Notes: a model not told the origin generated them from the sequence alone. Shown: positions 17,372 to 26,227, numbered from the stretch's first letter. The stretch is DNA of 64,000 nucleotides from Spirosoma endophyticum (GCF_900112365.1 NZ_FOLQ01000008.1:248001-312000); one strand, 5' to 3'. Numbers and translations are program-made.

Positions 17372-17411
17372 TCGCCAGTAACTGATGTTGGCGGCAACTG
17401 ACTAACGACTA
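17355..17411. repeat. Palindrome spanning the stop codon of the hydrolase gene
   Basis: TAGTCGTTAGTCAGT (17355-17369) pairs perfectly with 17397-17411. The right side continues as a short tandem repeat of GACTAAC up to about 17425. It sits between converging genes and overlaps the end of the plus-strand gene. It is related to the palindrome at 12913-12989. Confidence 0.8.
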
Positions 17412-17428
17412 ACGACTAACGACTAGTT

Positions 17429-18706
17429 TTACTGTTTATACACTTTGCCGTCTTTCATGACAAACTGGACAGCTTGTAAGGTTTTAATGTTCTGAATTGG
17501 GTTTTCGGCGACGGCGATAATGTCGGCAAATTTGCCCGCTTCAATGGAGCCAATCTGCGCGTCCATGCCTAATAATTTGGCATTCGTCATCAGAGCCGCT
17601 TTGATCGCTTCAACCGCTGGCATGCCCGCTTCAACCATGTATTCGAACTCCTTCGCATTGTAGCCGTGGATGAACACACCCGCGTCGGTGCCAAACGCGA
17701 TCTTCACGCCCGCTTTATACGCCTTGCCAAATGTGGCCTGAATTTTCGGGCCGATAGCCAACGCTTTGGGAACTACTAAAGGCGGATAATAACCAAAATG
17801 GCGGGCAGAGTCGGCGGCTGTTTTACCGGCAATGATGGTTGGGACGTAGTAGGTGCCGTGTTTTTTGAACAACTCAATCGCTTCGTCATCCATCAATGTG
17901 CCATGTTCGATCGTCTGAACACCTGCTTTGATGGCGCGTTTCATCCCTTCGGCGCCGTGGGCATGGGCCGCTACAGCAAAGCCATAATCTTTAGCCGCAA
18001 GCACGACGGCGTTGACTTCTTCCTGCGAAAACTGTGGGCCAGAGCCATCTTTGGCATTGCTCAACACGCCACCCGTAGCCGTGATCTTAATCAGATCAGA
18101 GCCGTCTTTGTACCGTTGCCGAACGGCTTTGCGCGCATCTTCAGGACTATTGACAACGCCTTCCATTGGACCTGGGTCGCCCATCAAATCTTTGCGATAG
18201 CCATTCGTAGGATCGGCGTGCCCGCCCGTCGTGGCAATGGATTTGCCAACCGTTAACACACGGGGGCCTTCCACCAGGCCGGCATTAATCGCATTGCGTA
18301 GTGATACGTTCACCCCCGAACCACCCAGGTCACGGACGGTGGTGAAGCCTGCCAGCAACGTTGTTTTAGCATAACCGGCTGCCCGATACGCCACATCGGC
18401 CGGGTTGCTGGTGAATCCATCAATGGCCCCACCCCGACGCGTTTGCATTTCGAGGTGAACGTGCATGTCAATCAGACCAGGCAATACGGTTTTTGATTTC
18501 ATATCCAGCACCCGATCCTGACCGGCGGGGGCTGTGTAGCCCTTCTGTACGGCTGTAATTTTGTTGCCTTCCACCACAACTGTCATTTGCGGTTGTAAGG
18601 TATTCCCCAACCCATCAAAGAGATTTCCGCAGTGAATTAAGGTGCGCTGGGCAAACAGAGGAGCCGCCAGCAGCGACAAGCCTGCCAGCATGTATAGTTT
18701 TTTCAT
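17429..18706 (-). CDS. Secreted amidohydrolase (imidazolonepropionase/prolidase-like)
   Basis: The 425-residue protein begins with a signal peptide (MKKLYMLAGLSLLAAPLFAQ). It carries the amidohydrolase metal motif DMHVHLEMQ near residue 81, FTTVRDLGGSG, a lysine in DLIKITATGG, AHAHGAEGMK, IEHGTLMDD and FGTDAGVF with the last Asp. This set is typical of the PF01979 group often named Xaa-Pro dipeptidase or imidazolonepropionase-like, acting in the periplasm on peptides or amides. The substrate is not decided by sequence. It converges with the hydrolase gene. Confidence 0.88.
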   Translation of the reverse strand: MKKLYMLAGLSLLAAPLFAQRTLIHCGNLFDGLGNTLQPQMTVVVEGNKITAVQKGYTAPAGQDRVLDMKSKTVLPGLIDMHVHLEMQTRRGGAIDGFTSNPADVAYRAAGYAKTTLLAGFTTVRDLGGSGVNVSLRNAINAGLVEGPRVLTVGKSIATTGGHADPTNGYRKDLMGDPGPMEGVVNSPEDARKAVRQRYKDGSDLIKITATGGVLSNAKDGSGPQFSQEEVNAVVLAAKDYGFAVAAHAHGAEGMKRAIKAGVQTIEHGTLMDDEAIELFKKHGTYYVPTIIAGKTAADSARHFGYYPPLVVPKALAIGPKIQATFGKAYKAGVKIAFGTDAGVFIHGYNAKEFEYMVEAGMPAVEAIKAALMTNAKLLGMDAQIGSIEAGKFADIIAVAENPIQNIKTLQAVQFVMKDGKVYKQ

Positions 18707-18733
18707 AGAACAAATTGGTTGGGTACAAAAAAA

Positions 18734-18756
18734 GGCTGCAACGGGTAGTTGCAGCC
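18734..18756 (-). terminator. Intrinsic terminator of the small lipoprotein gene
   Basis: GGCTGCAAC (18734-18742) pairs with GTTGCAGCC (18748-18756). A run of seven A on its left side reads as a U-tract on the minus strand. Confidence 0.9.
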
Positions 18757-18786
18757 CTTAAGCTACGAAAAGAGCTTGAACATCGC

Positions 18787-19209
18787 TTATATTTTTGTTA
18801 CCTGGACAAGTGCCACCTGAGGTTCATTTGTAGGAGGATAGCTTGGATAGGGATTGACCCCGTTCAGTATTACCTTATAAACCGTGCTACCTAGTGTAAC
18901 ATCTGTAGAGTCCAATCGGCTGGCGTTAAAGCTTCGCCCTAATGTCAAACGCACAGGGGTTGAGGCAGTAGCATTTGAAAGTAGTAGTTTAACCTTCGCT
19001 TCACCCGCCCAGATGCAGGTAAGGCCGGTTGGGCAACGACCATCCTGAATCGAATCGATACGGATTGTAACGTCCGGACCCAGGCGGGCCGATTGATTCA
19101 GGCCAAGTGATACCCGACCAGATGGCGTTGTTTCAGACGATGTGCAGGCCGAAAAGAGTGTTGTTCCAACGATGAGAAAACCAGAAAGTAATTTCACTGA
19201 ATCTACCAT
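18787..19209 (-). CDS. Small lipoprotein of unknown function
   Basis: The 140-residue protein has a lipoprotein signal with lipobox LFSAC at about residues 18-22. The mature part contains DGRCPTGLTCIWAGEAKV, a Cys-x-n-Cys motif of a small beta-rich protein family that is common in Cytophagales; I do not know its function. It has its own intrinsic terminator. The next gene (DUF4920) lies 58 bases upstream in transcription order and is on the same strand, so they may be co-transcribed. Confidence 0.8.
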   Translation of the reverse strand: MVDSVKLLSGFLIVGTTLFSACTSSETTPSGRVSLGLNQSARLGPDVTIRIDSIQDGRCPTGLTCIWAGEAKVKLLLSNATASTPVRLTLGRSFNASRLDSTDVTLGSTVYKVILNGVNPYPSYPPTNEPQVALVQVTKI

Positions 19210-19267
19210 AGTTCTTGCATTTTTTTACAAAGACACTATGGCTGGAAAAAGGGTTGGAAACGGGTTC

Positions 19268-19723
19268 TTATCTTTTTACAATCACCCCATCAGCCACGAA
19301 CGTCAGGGCTTTTTCAGGCTCGGTGATCTTCTCGATTTCCTCCTTAGACTTTCCAGCGTCCTGGGCGAAGTGGCGCAAATCAGCTACGGGTGTCGTGCTG
19401 GTTTCGGCAGTGCCTTCAACAACAACGGTTTTGCCGACAATGTCTTTGGGGACGAAAAAGCCATAATCTTTGAACGTAACGCGCATTGTCTGACCATCAC
19501 TGGTTTTAACCTTCATCCAGCAGCCTTTTACTTTGCAGACCGATTCAACGGTGCCTTCTACTTTGGCGGGCATTTCAGTTTTGTCAGCCATTTTAGTGGC
19601 TAGCTGTGTGGCTGGAATGGCACCGCTTTCTGTGATTTTTTTGCCGTGATAGCTAATGTCGCCTTGGGCAAATACGCCAACTGAAGCGGCAACAAGTAAA
19701 CTGGTGAGCAGTAGGGTGTTCAT
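19268..19723 (-). CDS. DUF4920 domain protein, secreted
   Basis: The protein matches the DUF4920 family: GTVESVCKVKGCWMKVKT with two conserved cysteines, FKDYGFFVPKDIVGKTVVVEG and the final segment KALTFVADGVIV. The family is common in Bacteroidota and resembles an OB-like barrel; the function is unknown. I place the start at the ATG at 19723, which begins a signal peptide (MNTLLLTSLLVAASVGVFAQ). The longer frame to 19816 adds 31 residues without signal-like character. Confidence 0.85.
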   Translation of the reverse strand: MNTLLLTSLLVAASVGVFAQGDISYHGKKITESGAIPATQLATKMADKTEMPAKVEGTVESVCKVKGCWMKVKTSDGQTMRVTFKDYGFFVPKDIVGKTVVVEGTAETSTTPVADLRHFAQDAGKSKEEIEKITEPEKALTFVADGVIVKR

Positions 19724-19928
19724 TGATTTCCTGATGATTAGTGCGAGTAATTGCTGTTGTATGCTTGCGCATGGAAGCCTGTAGAGACCCATTGGGTTTG
19801 CGCAGTCGATACCCAAAAGTACTCATTCAGATTGATACCAAAAAGTAAATGAAGACCGTAATTCACAAGTGGCTACCGGTAAATGAGGAGCGCACGCATA
19901 GTTTTAGTAAGCTTGTAAAAACATAGCT

Positions 19929-20450
19929 ATGCAGATTATAATAACTGATCTCCAAAAACAGCTGGCAAATGACTGTCAGGCGTTCGTTGACGTAGTACAT
20001 AGCTACACGGACGAAGCGTTTACGTATCACCCTGATGGAAAGTGGTCAGTCGGTGATGTCGTGCAACATTTGTACCTGTCAGCCCGACCAGTCGCGCGTT
20101 TGATGGCTGGTCCGCGCGAAGTGTTTGACCAATGGGGGAAGCCAACGGGGTCATCAAGCACCTATGACGAACTGGCATCCGCTTACAAACAAATACTGAC
20201 AACTGGAGTGAAAGCATCCGCTGCCATGTCGCCACAGATTGAAGATATGCAGGAAGGCAGAAGCATCGTTATGGCGCGGTTTGCGGCAGTTTATGAAGCA
20301 TTACTAGATGTTCTTTCTCATTGGTCAGAGCAGGAATTGGACAACTGTTGTATGCCACATCCGGCCCTGGGAAAATTGACGGTTCGGGAAATGATCTACT
20401 TCACGAGTATCCATACACAACATCATTTGCGGTTGTTGCCGAAGCCATAA
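19929..20450 (+). CDS. DinB family protein
   Basis: The 173-residue protein has the DinB-like four-helix fold. The metal-binding histidines can be read at the expected places: WSVGDVVQHLYLS near residue 38 and SIHTQHHLRLLP at the C terminus. Members include thiol transferases and damage-inducible proteins of mostly unknown role. No clear operon partner; it converges with the glucarate dehydratase gene. Confidence 0.85.
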   Translation: MQIIITDLQKQLANDCQAFVDVVHSYTDEAFTYHPDGKWSVGDVVQHLYLSARPVARLMAGPREVFDQWGKPTGSSSTYDELASAYKQILTTGVKASAAMSPQIEDMQEGRSIVMARFAAVYEALLDVLSHWSEQELDNCCMPHPALGKLTVREMIYFTSIHTQHHLRLLPKP

Positions 20451-20482
20451 AAAATCGGTAATTTGTTTGTATACTAGTCTGG

Positions 20483-21787
20483 TTACCAGCGGACCGATTG
20501 AAATTTCCAACCCGGCTGTACCTTCTGCATTTCGATCTCATCATCTCGTTTCGTTAAGCCACAAGTCAGGTAATTCTGGTGAAGTCTGGCCAGTGCTTCC
20601 CGATCCAGTTCAACCCCAAGTCCCGGCTCAGTCGGCACAAGCACCGCACCCTCTTCAAATTTGAAGCGCCCGGACGTAATGATTTCATCGGATTGCCAGG
20701 GGTAATGCGTATCCAGCGCATAGGGGACTTTGGGCAACGCAGCTCCCAGATGCACCATAGCCGCCAGCGAGATACCCAGATGACTGTTGGAGTGCATAGA
20801 CAACCCGCGACCGAACGTTTCGCAGATGCCCGATAGCGTGATCGACGCACGCAAGCCACCCCAGAAATGGTGATCACTCAGAATAATATCTTCAGCACCA
20901 ATACGTATGCTGTTGGGGATATCGTCAAACGACGTGGTACACATGTTCGTAGCCAATGGCGTTTTCAGTGCTTTCCGAACGGTGGCCATATTCTCCTGCC
21001 CACGAGTCGGATCTTCCAGATACTCCAGAATCGGCTCCATCTGTTTGCCATACTTAATAGACGTTTCAACCGTCCAGAGCGCATTCGGATCGACACGTAG
21101 CGGTACGTCGGGACCGAAGGCTTCATGTAGCGCAAACATAGCATCGACTTCTTGTTGCGGTTCAAAAACTCCGCCTTTCAACTTGATAGACTGAAAACCA
21201 AATTCGGCACACATGGCTTTGGCCTGTGCTACAATTTCGGTTGGGTTGAGGGCACTGGCCTGCCGGGCGGCCGCCCATCCCTGCGCATCTGGGTCTGTAC
21301 CGAATGCGAGCTTGCCACCGGCTCCTTCGTATTTGTAAAACAGATAGGCTGAAAACGGCACCCGATCCCGCAGTTTACCACCTAACAGATCAACAACGGG
21401 CCGGTTGGTTACCTTGCCGATAATGTCCAGGCAAGCCACTTCAATAGCGCTAAAAATATGAACCAGTTTGCGCTGATCCCAGGGCGTTTCTCCGCGTTCG
21501 GCCGCGCTGTCCGTCCCAAACCGATCGATTAAAACCTGCCTGATTTCATTCAGTTGAAACACGTCTTTCCCAATCAGCAACGCTCTGGATTCTGCCAGTG
21601 CGGCATCAATGGCCGACGTGCCCGGAATTTCACTAATACCCGAAATGCCGTCGTCCGTGACCAGTTCGACAATGGTACGTAGCGCATAGGGCGCGTGTAA
21701 ACCTGCCGCGTTCAATAGGGGAGGATCGACAATGGCAATGGGTGTAATATGAATTTCCTTGATATGGGGGCCGGTTTTGTTAAGCAT
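20483..21787 (-). CDS. gudD: Glucarate dehydratase (enolase superfamily)
   Basis: The 434-residue protein starts ITPIAIVDPPLLNAAGLH, the N-terminal signature of D-glucarate dehydratase. The barrel has SIKLKGGVF with the KxK base, RVDPNALW and LEDP with metal-binding acids, NMCTTSF, DHHFWGGLRAS and MHSNSHLGIS with the catalytic His. GudD converts D-glucarate to 5-keto-4-deoxyglucarate. It is the last gene of the minus-strand block, whose aldolase and reductase would process its product to pyruvate and glycerate. A palindrome lies just before its start. Confidence 0.92.
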   Translation of the reverse strand: MLNKTGPHIKEIHITPIAIVDPPLLNAAGLHAPYALRTIVELVTDDGISGISEIPGTSAIDAALAESRALLIGKDVFQLNEIRQVLIDRFGTDSAAERGETPWDQRKLVHIFSAIEVACLDIIGKVTNRPVVDLLGGKLRDRVPFSAYLFYKYEGAGGKLAFGTDPDAQGWAAARQASALNPTEIVAQAKAMCAEFGFQSIKLKGGVFEPQQEVDAMFALHEAFGPDVPLRVDPNALWTVETSIKYGKQMEPILEYLEDPTRGQENMATVRKALKTPLATNMCTTSFDDIPNSIRIGAEDIILSDHHFWGGLRASITLSGICETFGRGLSMHSNSHLGISLAAMVHLGAALPKVPYALDTHYPWQSDEIITSGRFKFEEGAVLVPTEPGLGVELDREALARLHQNYLTCGLTKRDDEIEMQKVQPGWKFQSVRW

Positions 21788-21803
21788 GGTAAGTTTTATT
21801 TTC

Positions 21804-21870
21804 GACGGGATTTACAGGATTGATAAGATGAGAAATAGAAAAGAATCCTGTTTATCCTGTAAATCCTGTC
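21804..21870. repeat. Palindrome inside the glucarate gene block
   Basis: GACGGGATTTACAGGAT (21804-21820) pairs with 21854-21870 with one mismatch; TTTACAGGAT and ATCCTGTTTATCCTGT units are visible. It separates the UxuA-like gene from gudD. It is related to the palindrome at 14204-14270. Confidence 0.8.
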
Positions 21871-21878
21871 AGAGAAAA

Positions 21879-23006
21879 TCAGGCGGCTTCATCGGTCACG
21901 GTTTGAAGCAATCCTTTAATATAGCCGTAGCAGAACGAAAAAGCCTGCAAATCAGCGGCATGGTCGGCGTGATGGGGTACGTGATCGGGCATGACCATAC
22001 CCGAAAAACCAACGTCACGCAGGGCCCGCACTACGTGTAGAAAATTCATGTCGCCGTTGTCGGGATAAACCTCCTGGAAGTTATTCCAGCCGCCTTTGAT
22101 ATTGCGCAAATGAACGTTAAAAATCTGATTTCGCTCGCCCACCCATTTGATGATCGGCAAAATGTCATTTTTTGGATCTTTCAACCCTTCGGCAATGGAG
22201 CCGATACAAAAATTAAATCCGTGATACTCACTATCGTACAGCTTTGCAAAGCGTTGAATTCCCTTGAAAACATCGGGGCTGTTCCAGCGCGTGATGCCGC
22301 GATACCCAACCGGCGTTGGGGGGTCAGCAATGTGGTTGGCCAATTTGACTTTGTACTCTTTCGCAACAGGCAGAATGCGGTCGAGGAGATACGTAATGCG
22401 CTCGAACATCTGCTCAATGTTTACGTCACCAGCTACCGTTTTTGGCAAGTTTTGCTTCAGCGCTTCCTCATAATTCCAGGTACTGTAAATGGCATTGCCG
22501 CGCTTAGGGTCAACCGTTTTGCCGGTACGTAGCACTGGTAGGATGGTGGTGTTGTAATTCAGCACCTTAATGCCTGTCTTACCCGCTACCTGAATCATTT
22601 GCTGGAGAATTTCGATTTCCCGATCTCGTTCCGGGCTTTTCCCCAGCATGATGTTGGGGTATTCGGCCTTGTCGATCCCTGAGGATGCTAGTGGGAAGTG
22701 ATACGCATCCAGGCTGATGCCATACTTCTCACACGCTTCTTTTCTACGCATCGAATCGTCTAAATCCCAGCCTTTACCCGCAATGGTTTTGGGTGCACCG
22801 CCGTCGAGATTATAGACGCCATGCCGGGCTTTGAACTCTAGATTCTCCATTGACGTACCACCCGATTGGCAACCAACTTTCATCAGAACCTTTTTCGGGA
22901 CTGCGGGCTTACGGGCTGTGTTTGCAGCCGTTACGTGCTCCGTCCCGAAAGCTGCCGCACTTACGGAACCCGCCGTCAGGACTCTAATAAAGCTTTTACG
23001 TTTCAT
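21879..23006 (-). CDS. UxuA-related mannonate dehydratase-like protein with export signal
   Basis: The 375-residue protein is a distant paralogue of UxuA. The matching segments are LANHIADPPTPVGYRG (UxuA: HPDDPP), FNFCIGSIAEG (CxGS), FNVHLRNIKGG (HLR) and MPDHVPHHADH (RPDHGH). The N terminus MKRKSFIRVLTAGSVSAAA looks like a signal peptide resembling Tat signals, with RK in place of RR. The ATG at 23006 is chosen; the longer frame to 23078 would overlap garR and is not signal-like. It may dehydrate or isomerize a sugar acid, probably in the periplasm. Confidence 0.78.
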   Translation of the reverse strand: MKRKSFIRVLTAGSVSAAAFGTEHVTAANTARKPAVPKKVLMKVGCQSGGTSMENLEFKARHGVYNLDGGAPKTIAGKGWDLDDSMRRKEACEKYGISLDAYHFPLASSGIDKAEYPNIMLGKSPERDREIEILQQMIQVAGKTGIKVLNYNTTILPVLRTGKTVDPKRGNAIYSTWNYEEALKQNLPKTVAGDVNIEQMFERITYLLDRILPVAKEYKVKLANHIADPPTPVGYRGITRWNSPDVFKGIQRFAKLYDSEYHGFNFCIGSIAEGLKDPKNDILPIIKWVGERNQIFNVHLRNIKGGWNNFQEVYPDNGDMNFLHVVRALRDVGFSGMVMPDHVPHHADHAADLQAFSFCYGYIKGLLQTVTDEAA

Positions 23007-23034
23007 GGTAGTTAAGGGTTTAGTTGAATTATTG

Positions 23035-23892
23035 TCATTCCAGCAGCAATAGGAGGGAGCTATGGTCCAGGTCGCCATTGCCCTGGTCTACAGCCGCTTT
23101 CATTTGGTCGGCTACCAGAGCCGTAGCTTTAAGCGGAACCGAAAAGGCTTCGCCCGTTTGTAGAGCGATACCCAGGTCTTTCTTATGTAATTTGATCTTG
23201 AAGCCCGGCTTGAAATTTTCGTCGATCATGCGTTTTCCGTGCAAGTCGAGGATGCGACTTTGAGCAAATCCGCCCAGCAGAACCTCCCGCATTTTCTCCA
23301 GATCGACCCCGGCTTTTTTCGCCAGTGCGAACGCTTCGGCCACTGCCTGAATGGTTATTCCGACAATCATCTGGTTGCAGGCTTTGGTGGTTTGTCCTGC
23401 GCCTGGTTCGCCGATATGGACGATGTTTTTGCCCATTGCCTGGAAAAGCGGCAACGCACGCTGAAAGGCGGCTTCCGTTCCGCCCACCATGATAGATAGT
23501 GAAGCGGCTTCAGCTCCCACCTGACCACCAGAAACCGGAGCGTCAAGTGCTTCTACGCCTTTCTCCTGCATCAACTTGTAGATCTTTTTTGCCGTGGCGG
23601 GGGCAATTGTCGACATATCGATAAACAAAGCGTCTTCCTGAATACCTTCCAGCACGCCATCTGGTCCCAATACAACCTGCTCTACGTCCGGCGAATCGGG
23701 CAGCATCGTAATCACTACGTCGCACTGTTGAGCGAGTGCTTTGCTAGTTGGAAATGATTGAGCACCAGCCAAAACCATCGTTTCAGCCGTCTTGCTTTGA
23801 CTTAGAACCGATACCGAATAACCTGCCTTGATTAAATTCAACGCCATGGGTTTTCCCATGATCCCTAATCCAATAAAACCTACTTTTTTCAT
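23035..23892 (-). CDS. garR: 2-hydroxy-3-oxopropionate (tartronate semialdehyde) reductase
   Basis: The 285-residue protein belongs to the beta-hydroxyacid dehydrogenases. It has GFIGLGIMGKPMALNL at the start (NAD-binding), DAPVSGGQVGAEAASL (substrate loop) and GAGQTTKACNQMIVG with the catalytic Lys. Between the aldolase/permease genes and glucarate dehydratase, GarR function is the natural reading: it reduces tartronate semialdehyde to D-glycerate. 3-Hydroxyisobutyrate dehydrogenase is the close alternative, made less likely by the neighbours. Confidence 0.87.
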   Translation of the reverse strand: MKKVGFIGLGIMGKPMALNLIKAGYSVSVLSQSKTAETMVLAGAQSFPTSKALAQQCDVVITMLPDSPDVEQVVLGPDGVLEGIQEDALFIDMSTIAPATAKKIYKLMQEKGVEALDAPVSGGQVGAEAASLSIMVGGTEAAFQRALPLFQAMGKNIVHIGEPGAGQTTKACNQMIVGITIQAVAEAFALAKKAGVDLEKMREVLLGGFAQSRILDLHGKRMIDENFKPGFKIKLHKKDLGIALQTGEAFSVPLKATALVADQMKAAVDQGNGDLDHSSLLLLLE

Positions 23893-23933
23893 TTTTGACT
23901 ACGATTACAGAATTGTACAATAACAGCCGCAAG

Positions 23934-25379
23934 TTAAACCAGCGGAAACAATTGGGCGGCAATCATGATCACAACCAGACCAGTTAATCCCATTACCACG
24001 AGCAAGGGCGAAATTGTTTTCAGGGCTTCCTGTTCGGTGAGGTTGCTTAGTTTACAGATAATCCAGAAGCCCGCATCGTTCATCCAGGGCACCAGTTTTG
24101 AGCCGCAACCAATAGCCAGACCCAGGTACAACGGATGAAATTCAAGGTGGGCGTTGCTGGCCATCCCAGACAAAATTCCCGACGCGGTGATCAGCGCTAC
24201 GGTTGCGGAACCCTGCGCTGTTCGGACAACGGCAGCAATGAAGAACGCCATCGGAATTAACGCCATCTGGTATTCTCTGGTCATATCGGCGATACGGGCA
24301 CTGATACCGGTTTGCTGCAACATCCCCCCGAATGCACCACCCGCAGCCGTGATCAGGATAATGCCCCCACCACTCATGAGCGCTGCCTGAACGAAGGCCG
24401 TCAAACTCTCTTTGCTGTCTTTCTTTTGGCGAGCCAGAATCAGCAGTGCCGCAATGCCACCGGTCACAATAGCGATGTTTTTATCGCCGAAAAATTTGAC
24501 CAAACTTAGAAACTGGTTCAGAAAAGGCGACGATGTCAGTGGCTTACCCGGCGTAGCCAGCGCCGTGAGCGCTGTATCGGCACAGATAAAAACCAGGGGA
24601 ATCAAAACGGGCAACAACGACAAACCCAGTGCCGGAAGGTGATGCGTTTCGCGAGCCGCAATGGCTTTAATGTCTTCCAGTTTGGCGTCCAGTGAATCGC
24701 GTAGTGGAATTGGCCATTTTTTGTTAGCCCAAAGCGCAAAGAAATAACCGGCTGTAATGGTGAAAAGTCCGACAATAGTACCGCCAACCATCATCAGCCC
24801 GATGGGAATATGCATTTCGCCCACCAGAAACAGCGGCCCCGGTGCGGGCGGTACTAAGGAGTTGGCCATGGCTGCGCCCGCCATGATACAGAGTACCAGC
24901 AGCAGATAATTTTTGCCGATACGTATCGTCATAGCTTTGGCCAGCGGCATCATCAGAAAAAGAACCGTATCAAAAAAGACGGGTATGCCCAGAAAGAAAC
25001 TGCTCACCAAAAAGGCAATTGGTGCTTTTTCGATGCCCGTCAGCCGCAGCATTGACCGGATGATTCGTTCGGCGGCTCCGCTTTCCAGCATGCATTTGCC
25101 GATGATAGCCGCCATCGCGATCAGGATGCCGATTTTGCCGCAGGTGTTCCCAAACTCAGTGGCGATGCGTTCGCCGATACTTTTCCTGGCTAGTGCGAGG
25201 GCTGCGGCTGGAGCCGTTCCTTTCGCCAGGGCAAATTGCTCAATGGCTGAAGCTGGGGTCATTAATGCTACCACAAACGCACCAAGCAGTAGCGCCAGAA
25301 AGGGGTGTAGTTTAAGTCCGATGATGCCGCCCACGACAATAATTACGCCAGCCGCTAAGATTAAAAGAGGATCAGTCAT
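23934..25379 (-). CDS. GntP family gluconate/sugar-acid permease
   Basis: The 481-residue membrane protein has at least twelve hydrophobic segments and is typical of the GntP family: LLILAAGVIIVVGGIIGLKLHP-type start, FGNTCGKIGILIAMAAIIG and LVPPAPGPLFLVGEM. GntP carriers import gluconate and related acids with protons. Here, among glucarate genes, glucarate or a related aldarate is the likely cargo. The gene sits between the aldolase and the GarR reductase, 42 bases from the latter. Confidence 0.9.
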   Translation of the reverse strand: MTDPLLILAAGVIIVVGGIIGLKLHPFLALLLGAFVVALMTPASAIEQFALAKGTAPAAALALARKSIGERIATEFGNTCGKIGILIAMAAIIGKCMLESGAAERIIRSMLRLTGIEKAPIAFLVSSFFLGIPVFFDTVLFLMMPLAKAMTIRIGKNYLLLVLCIMAGAAMANSLVPPAPGPLFLVGEMHIPIGLMMVGGTIVGLFTITAGYFFALWANKKWPIPLRDSLDAKLEDIKAIAARETHHLPALGLSLLPVLIPLVFICADTALTALATPGKPLTSSPFLNQFLSLVKFFGDKNIAIVTGGIAALLILARQKKDSKESLTAFVQAALMSGGGIILITAAGGAFGGMLQQTGISARIADMTREYQMALIPMAFFIAAVVRTAQGSATVALITASGILSGMASNAHLEFHPLYLGLAIGCGSKLVPWMNDAGFWIICKLSNLTEQEALKTISPLLVVMGLTGLVVIMIAAQLFPLV

Positions 25380-25432
25380 TAAGGAAAGGGTTAGGAACGG
25401 TTTGGGTAATTGGGATTCGCCGGGTTTATGGG

Positions 25433-25468
25433 TCCGTTATAAAATATCAGCGGTTATTTTATAACGGA
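25433..25468. terminator. Hairpin overlapping the end of the aldolase gene
   Basis: TCCGTTATAAAAT (25433-25445) and ATTTTATAACGGA (25456-25468) are perfect 13-base arms. The right arm contains the last codons and the TAA of the aldolase gene (minus strand). Left of it lies CGCCGGGTTTATGGGTCCGT, related to sequences at 31450-31473 and 46252-46266. Confidence 0.75.
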
Positions 25469-26227
25469 TCGAAAAGCATCCAGCTTTTTTGCCAGATTTC
25501 GAGCACCATCCGCAACGAACGTAGCGTCGGCCCCACAGGCGATTAGTCGAATGCCCAGGTCATGATACCGCTGATAATCGTCGGGGTTAAAGAAAAGGAT
25601 GCCCGTTGCTTTCCCCGCTTTTTGTGCTGCGTTAACCGTTTCCTGCAAGGCTTCCTTAAAACGTGGATGATCGAACTGCCCGAAAATGCCCAGCTCCATT
25701 GACAGATCGGCGGGGCCGATGAACAGTACATCGACATTCTCGATGGCGGCTACCTCGTCCAGATGATTCAGCACGTCCACCGTTTCGATCTGAACGACGC
25801 CCAAAATCGTTTCCTGCGACTCCTGATAATACTGGTTAAAATTCTGTGCGAAGCCGGTGGCACGTACCATTTTGGCAACCCCCCGACTCCCGTGCGGAGG
25901 ATAATGCAAACCGTTGGCAACCTTTTGTGCATCCGCCGGATTGCCTATTTTGGGACACATTATGCCTTCTGCTCCCATATCCAGCACCCGATGAATCCGC
26001 TGACTTTCAGCACTCTCAACCCGAACGATCGCTCCGGCGGCTGTGTGTTCAAGCGCCTGTAACTGATACAGCGCGTCTTTCTCCGACCCGGCTCCGTGCT
26101 CAAGATCAATGAGCACCCAGTCAAATCCAGCCTGACCAACAATCTCGGCCGTTAGTGAGCTTCCCAGGTTCAGCCAGCAGCCGTTGAGCGTTTCCCCCGC
26201 TTTGAGTCGTTTCTTTAGATTTTTCAT
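25454..26227 (-). CDS. garL: HpcH/HpaI aldolase, 5-keto-4-deoxyglucarate aldolase (GarL-like)
   Basis: The 257-residue class II aldolase has the family motifs VLIDLEHGAG (near residue 39), GIMCPKIGN, VQIETVDVLNHL with the metal-binding Glu, and LFIGPADLSMELG with the Asp. GarL splits 5-keto-4-deoxyglucarate into pyruvate and tartronate semialdehyde, so with GudD and GarR it completes the route from glucarate to glycerate. The family also contains 4-hydroxy-2-oxovalerate-type aldolases; the neighbours favour GarL. Its final residues RSVIK lie in a hairpin. Confidence 0.87.
   Translation of the reverse strand: MKNLKKRLKAGETLNGCWLNLGSSLTAEIVGQAGFDWVLIDLEHGAGSEKDALYQLQALEHTAAGAIVRVESAESQRIHRVLDMGAEGIMCPKIGNPADAQKVANGLHYPPHGSRGVAKMVRATGFAQNFNQYYQESQETILGVVQIETVDVLNHLDEVAAIENVDVLFIGPADLSMELGIFGQFDHPRFKEALQETVNAAQKAGKATGILFFNPDDYQRYHDLGIRLIACGADATFVADGARNLAKKLDAFRSVIK

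Noticed and set aside
17395-17425. Tandem repeat of a 7-base unit (GACTAAC), which resembles a repeat array
   Set aside because: Units are far too short for CRISPR, have no spacers, and belong to the arm of a palindrome.
17797-18256. 152-residue plus-strand frame over the amidohydrolase
   Set aside because: Antisense shadow; the minus-strand gene carries the metal-binding motifs.
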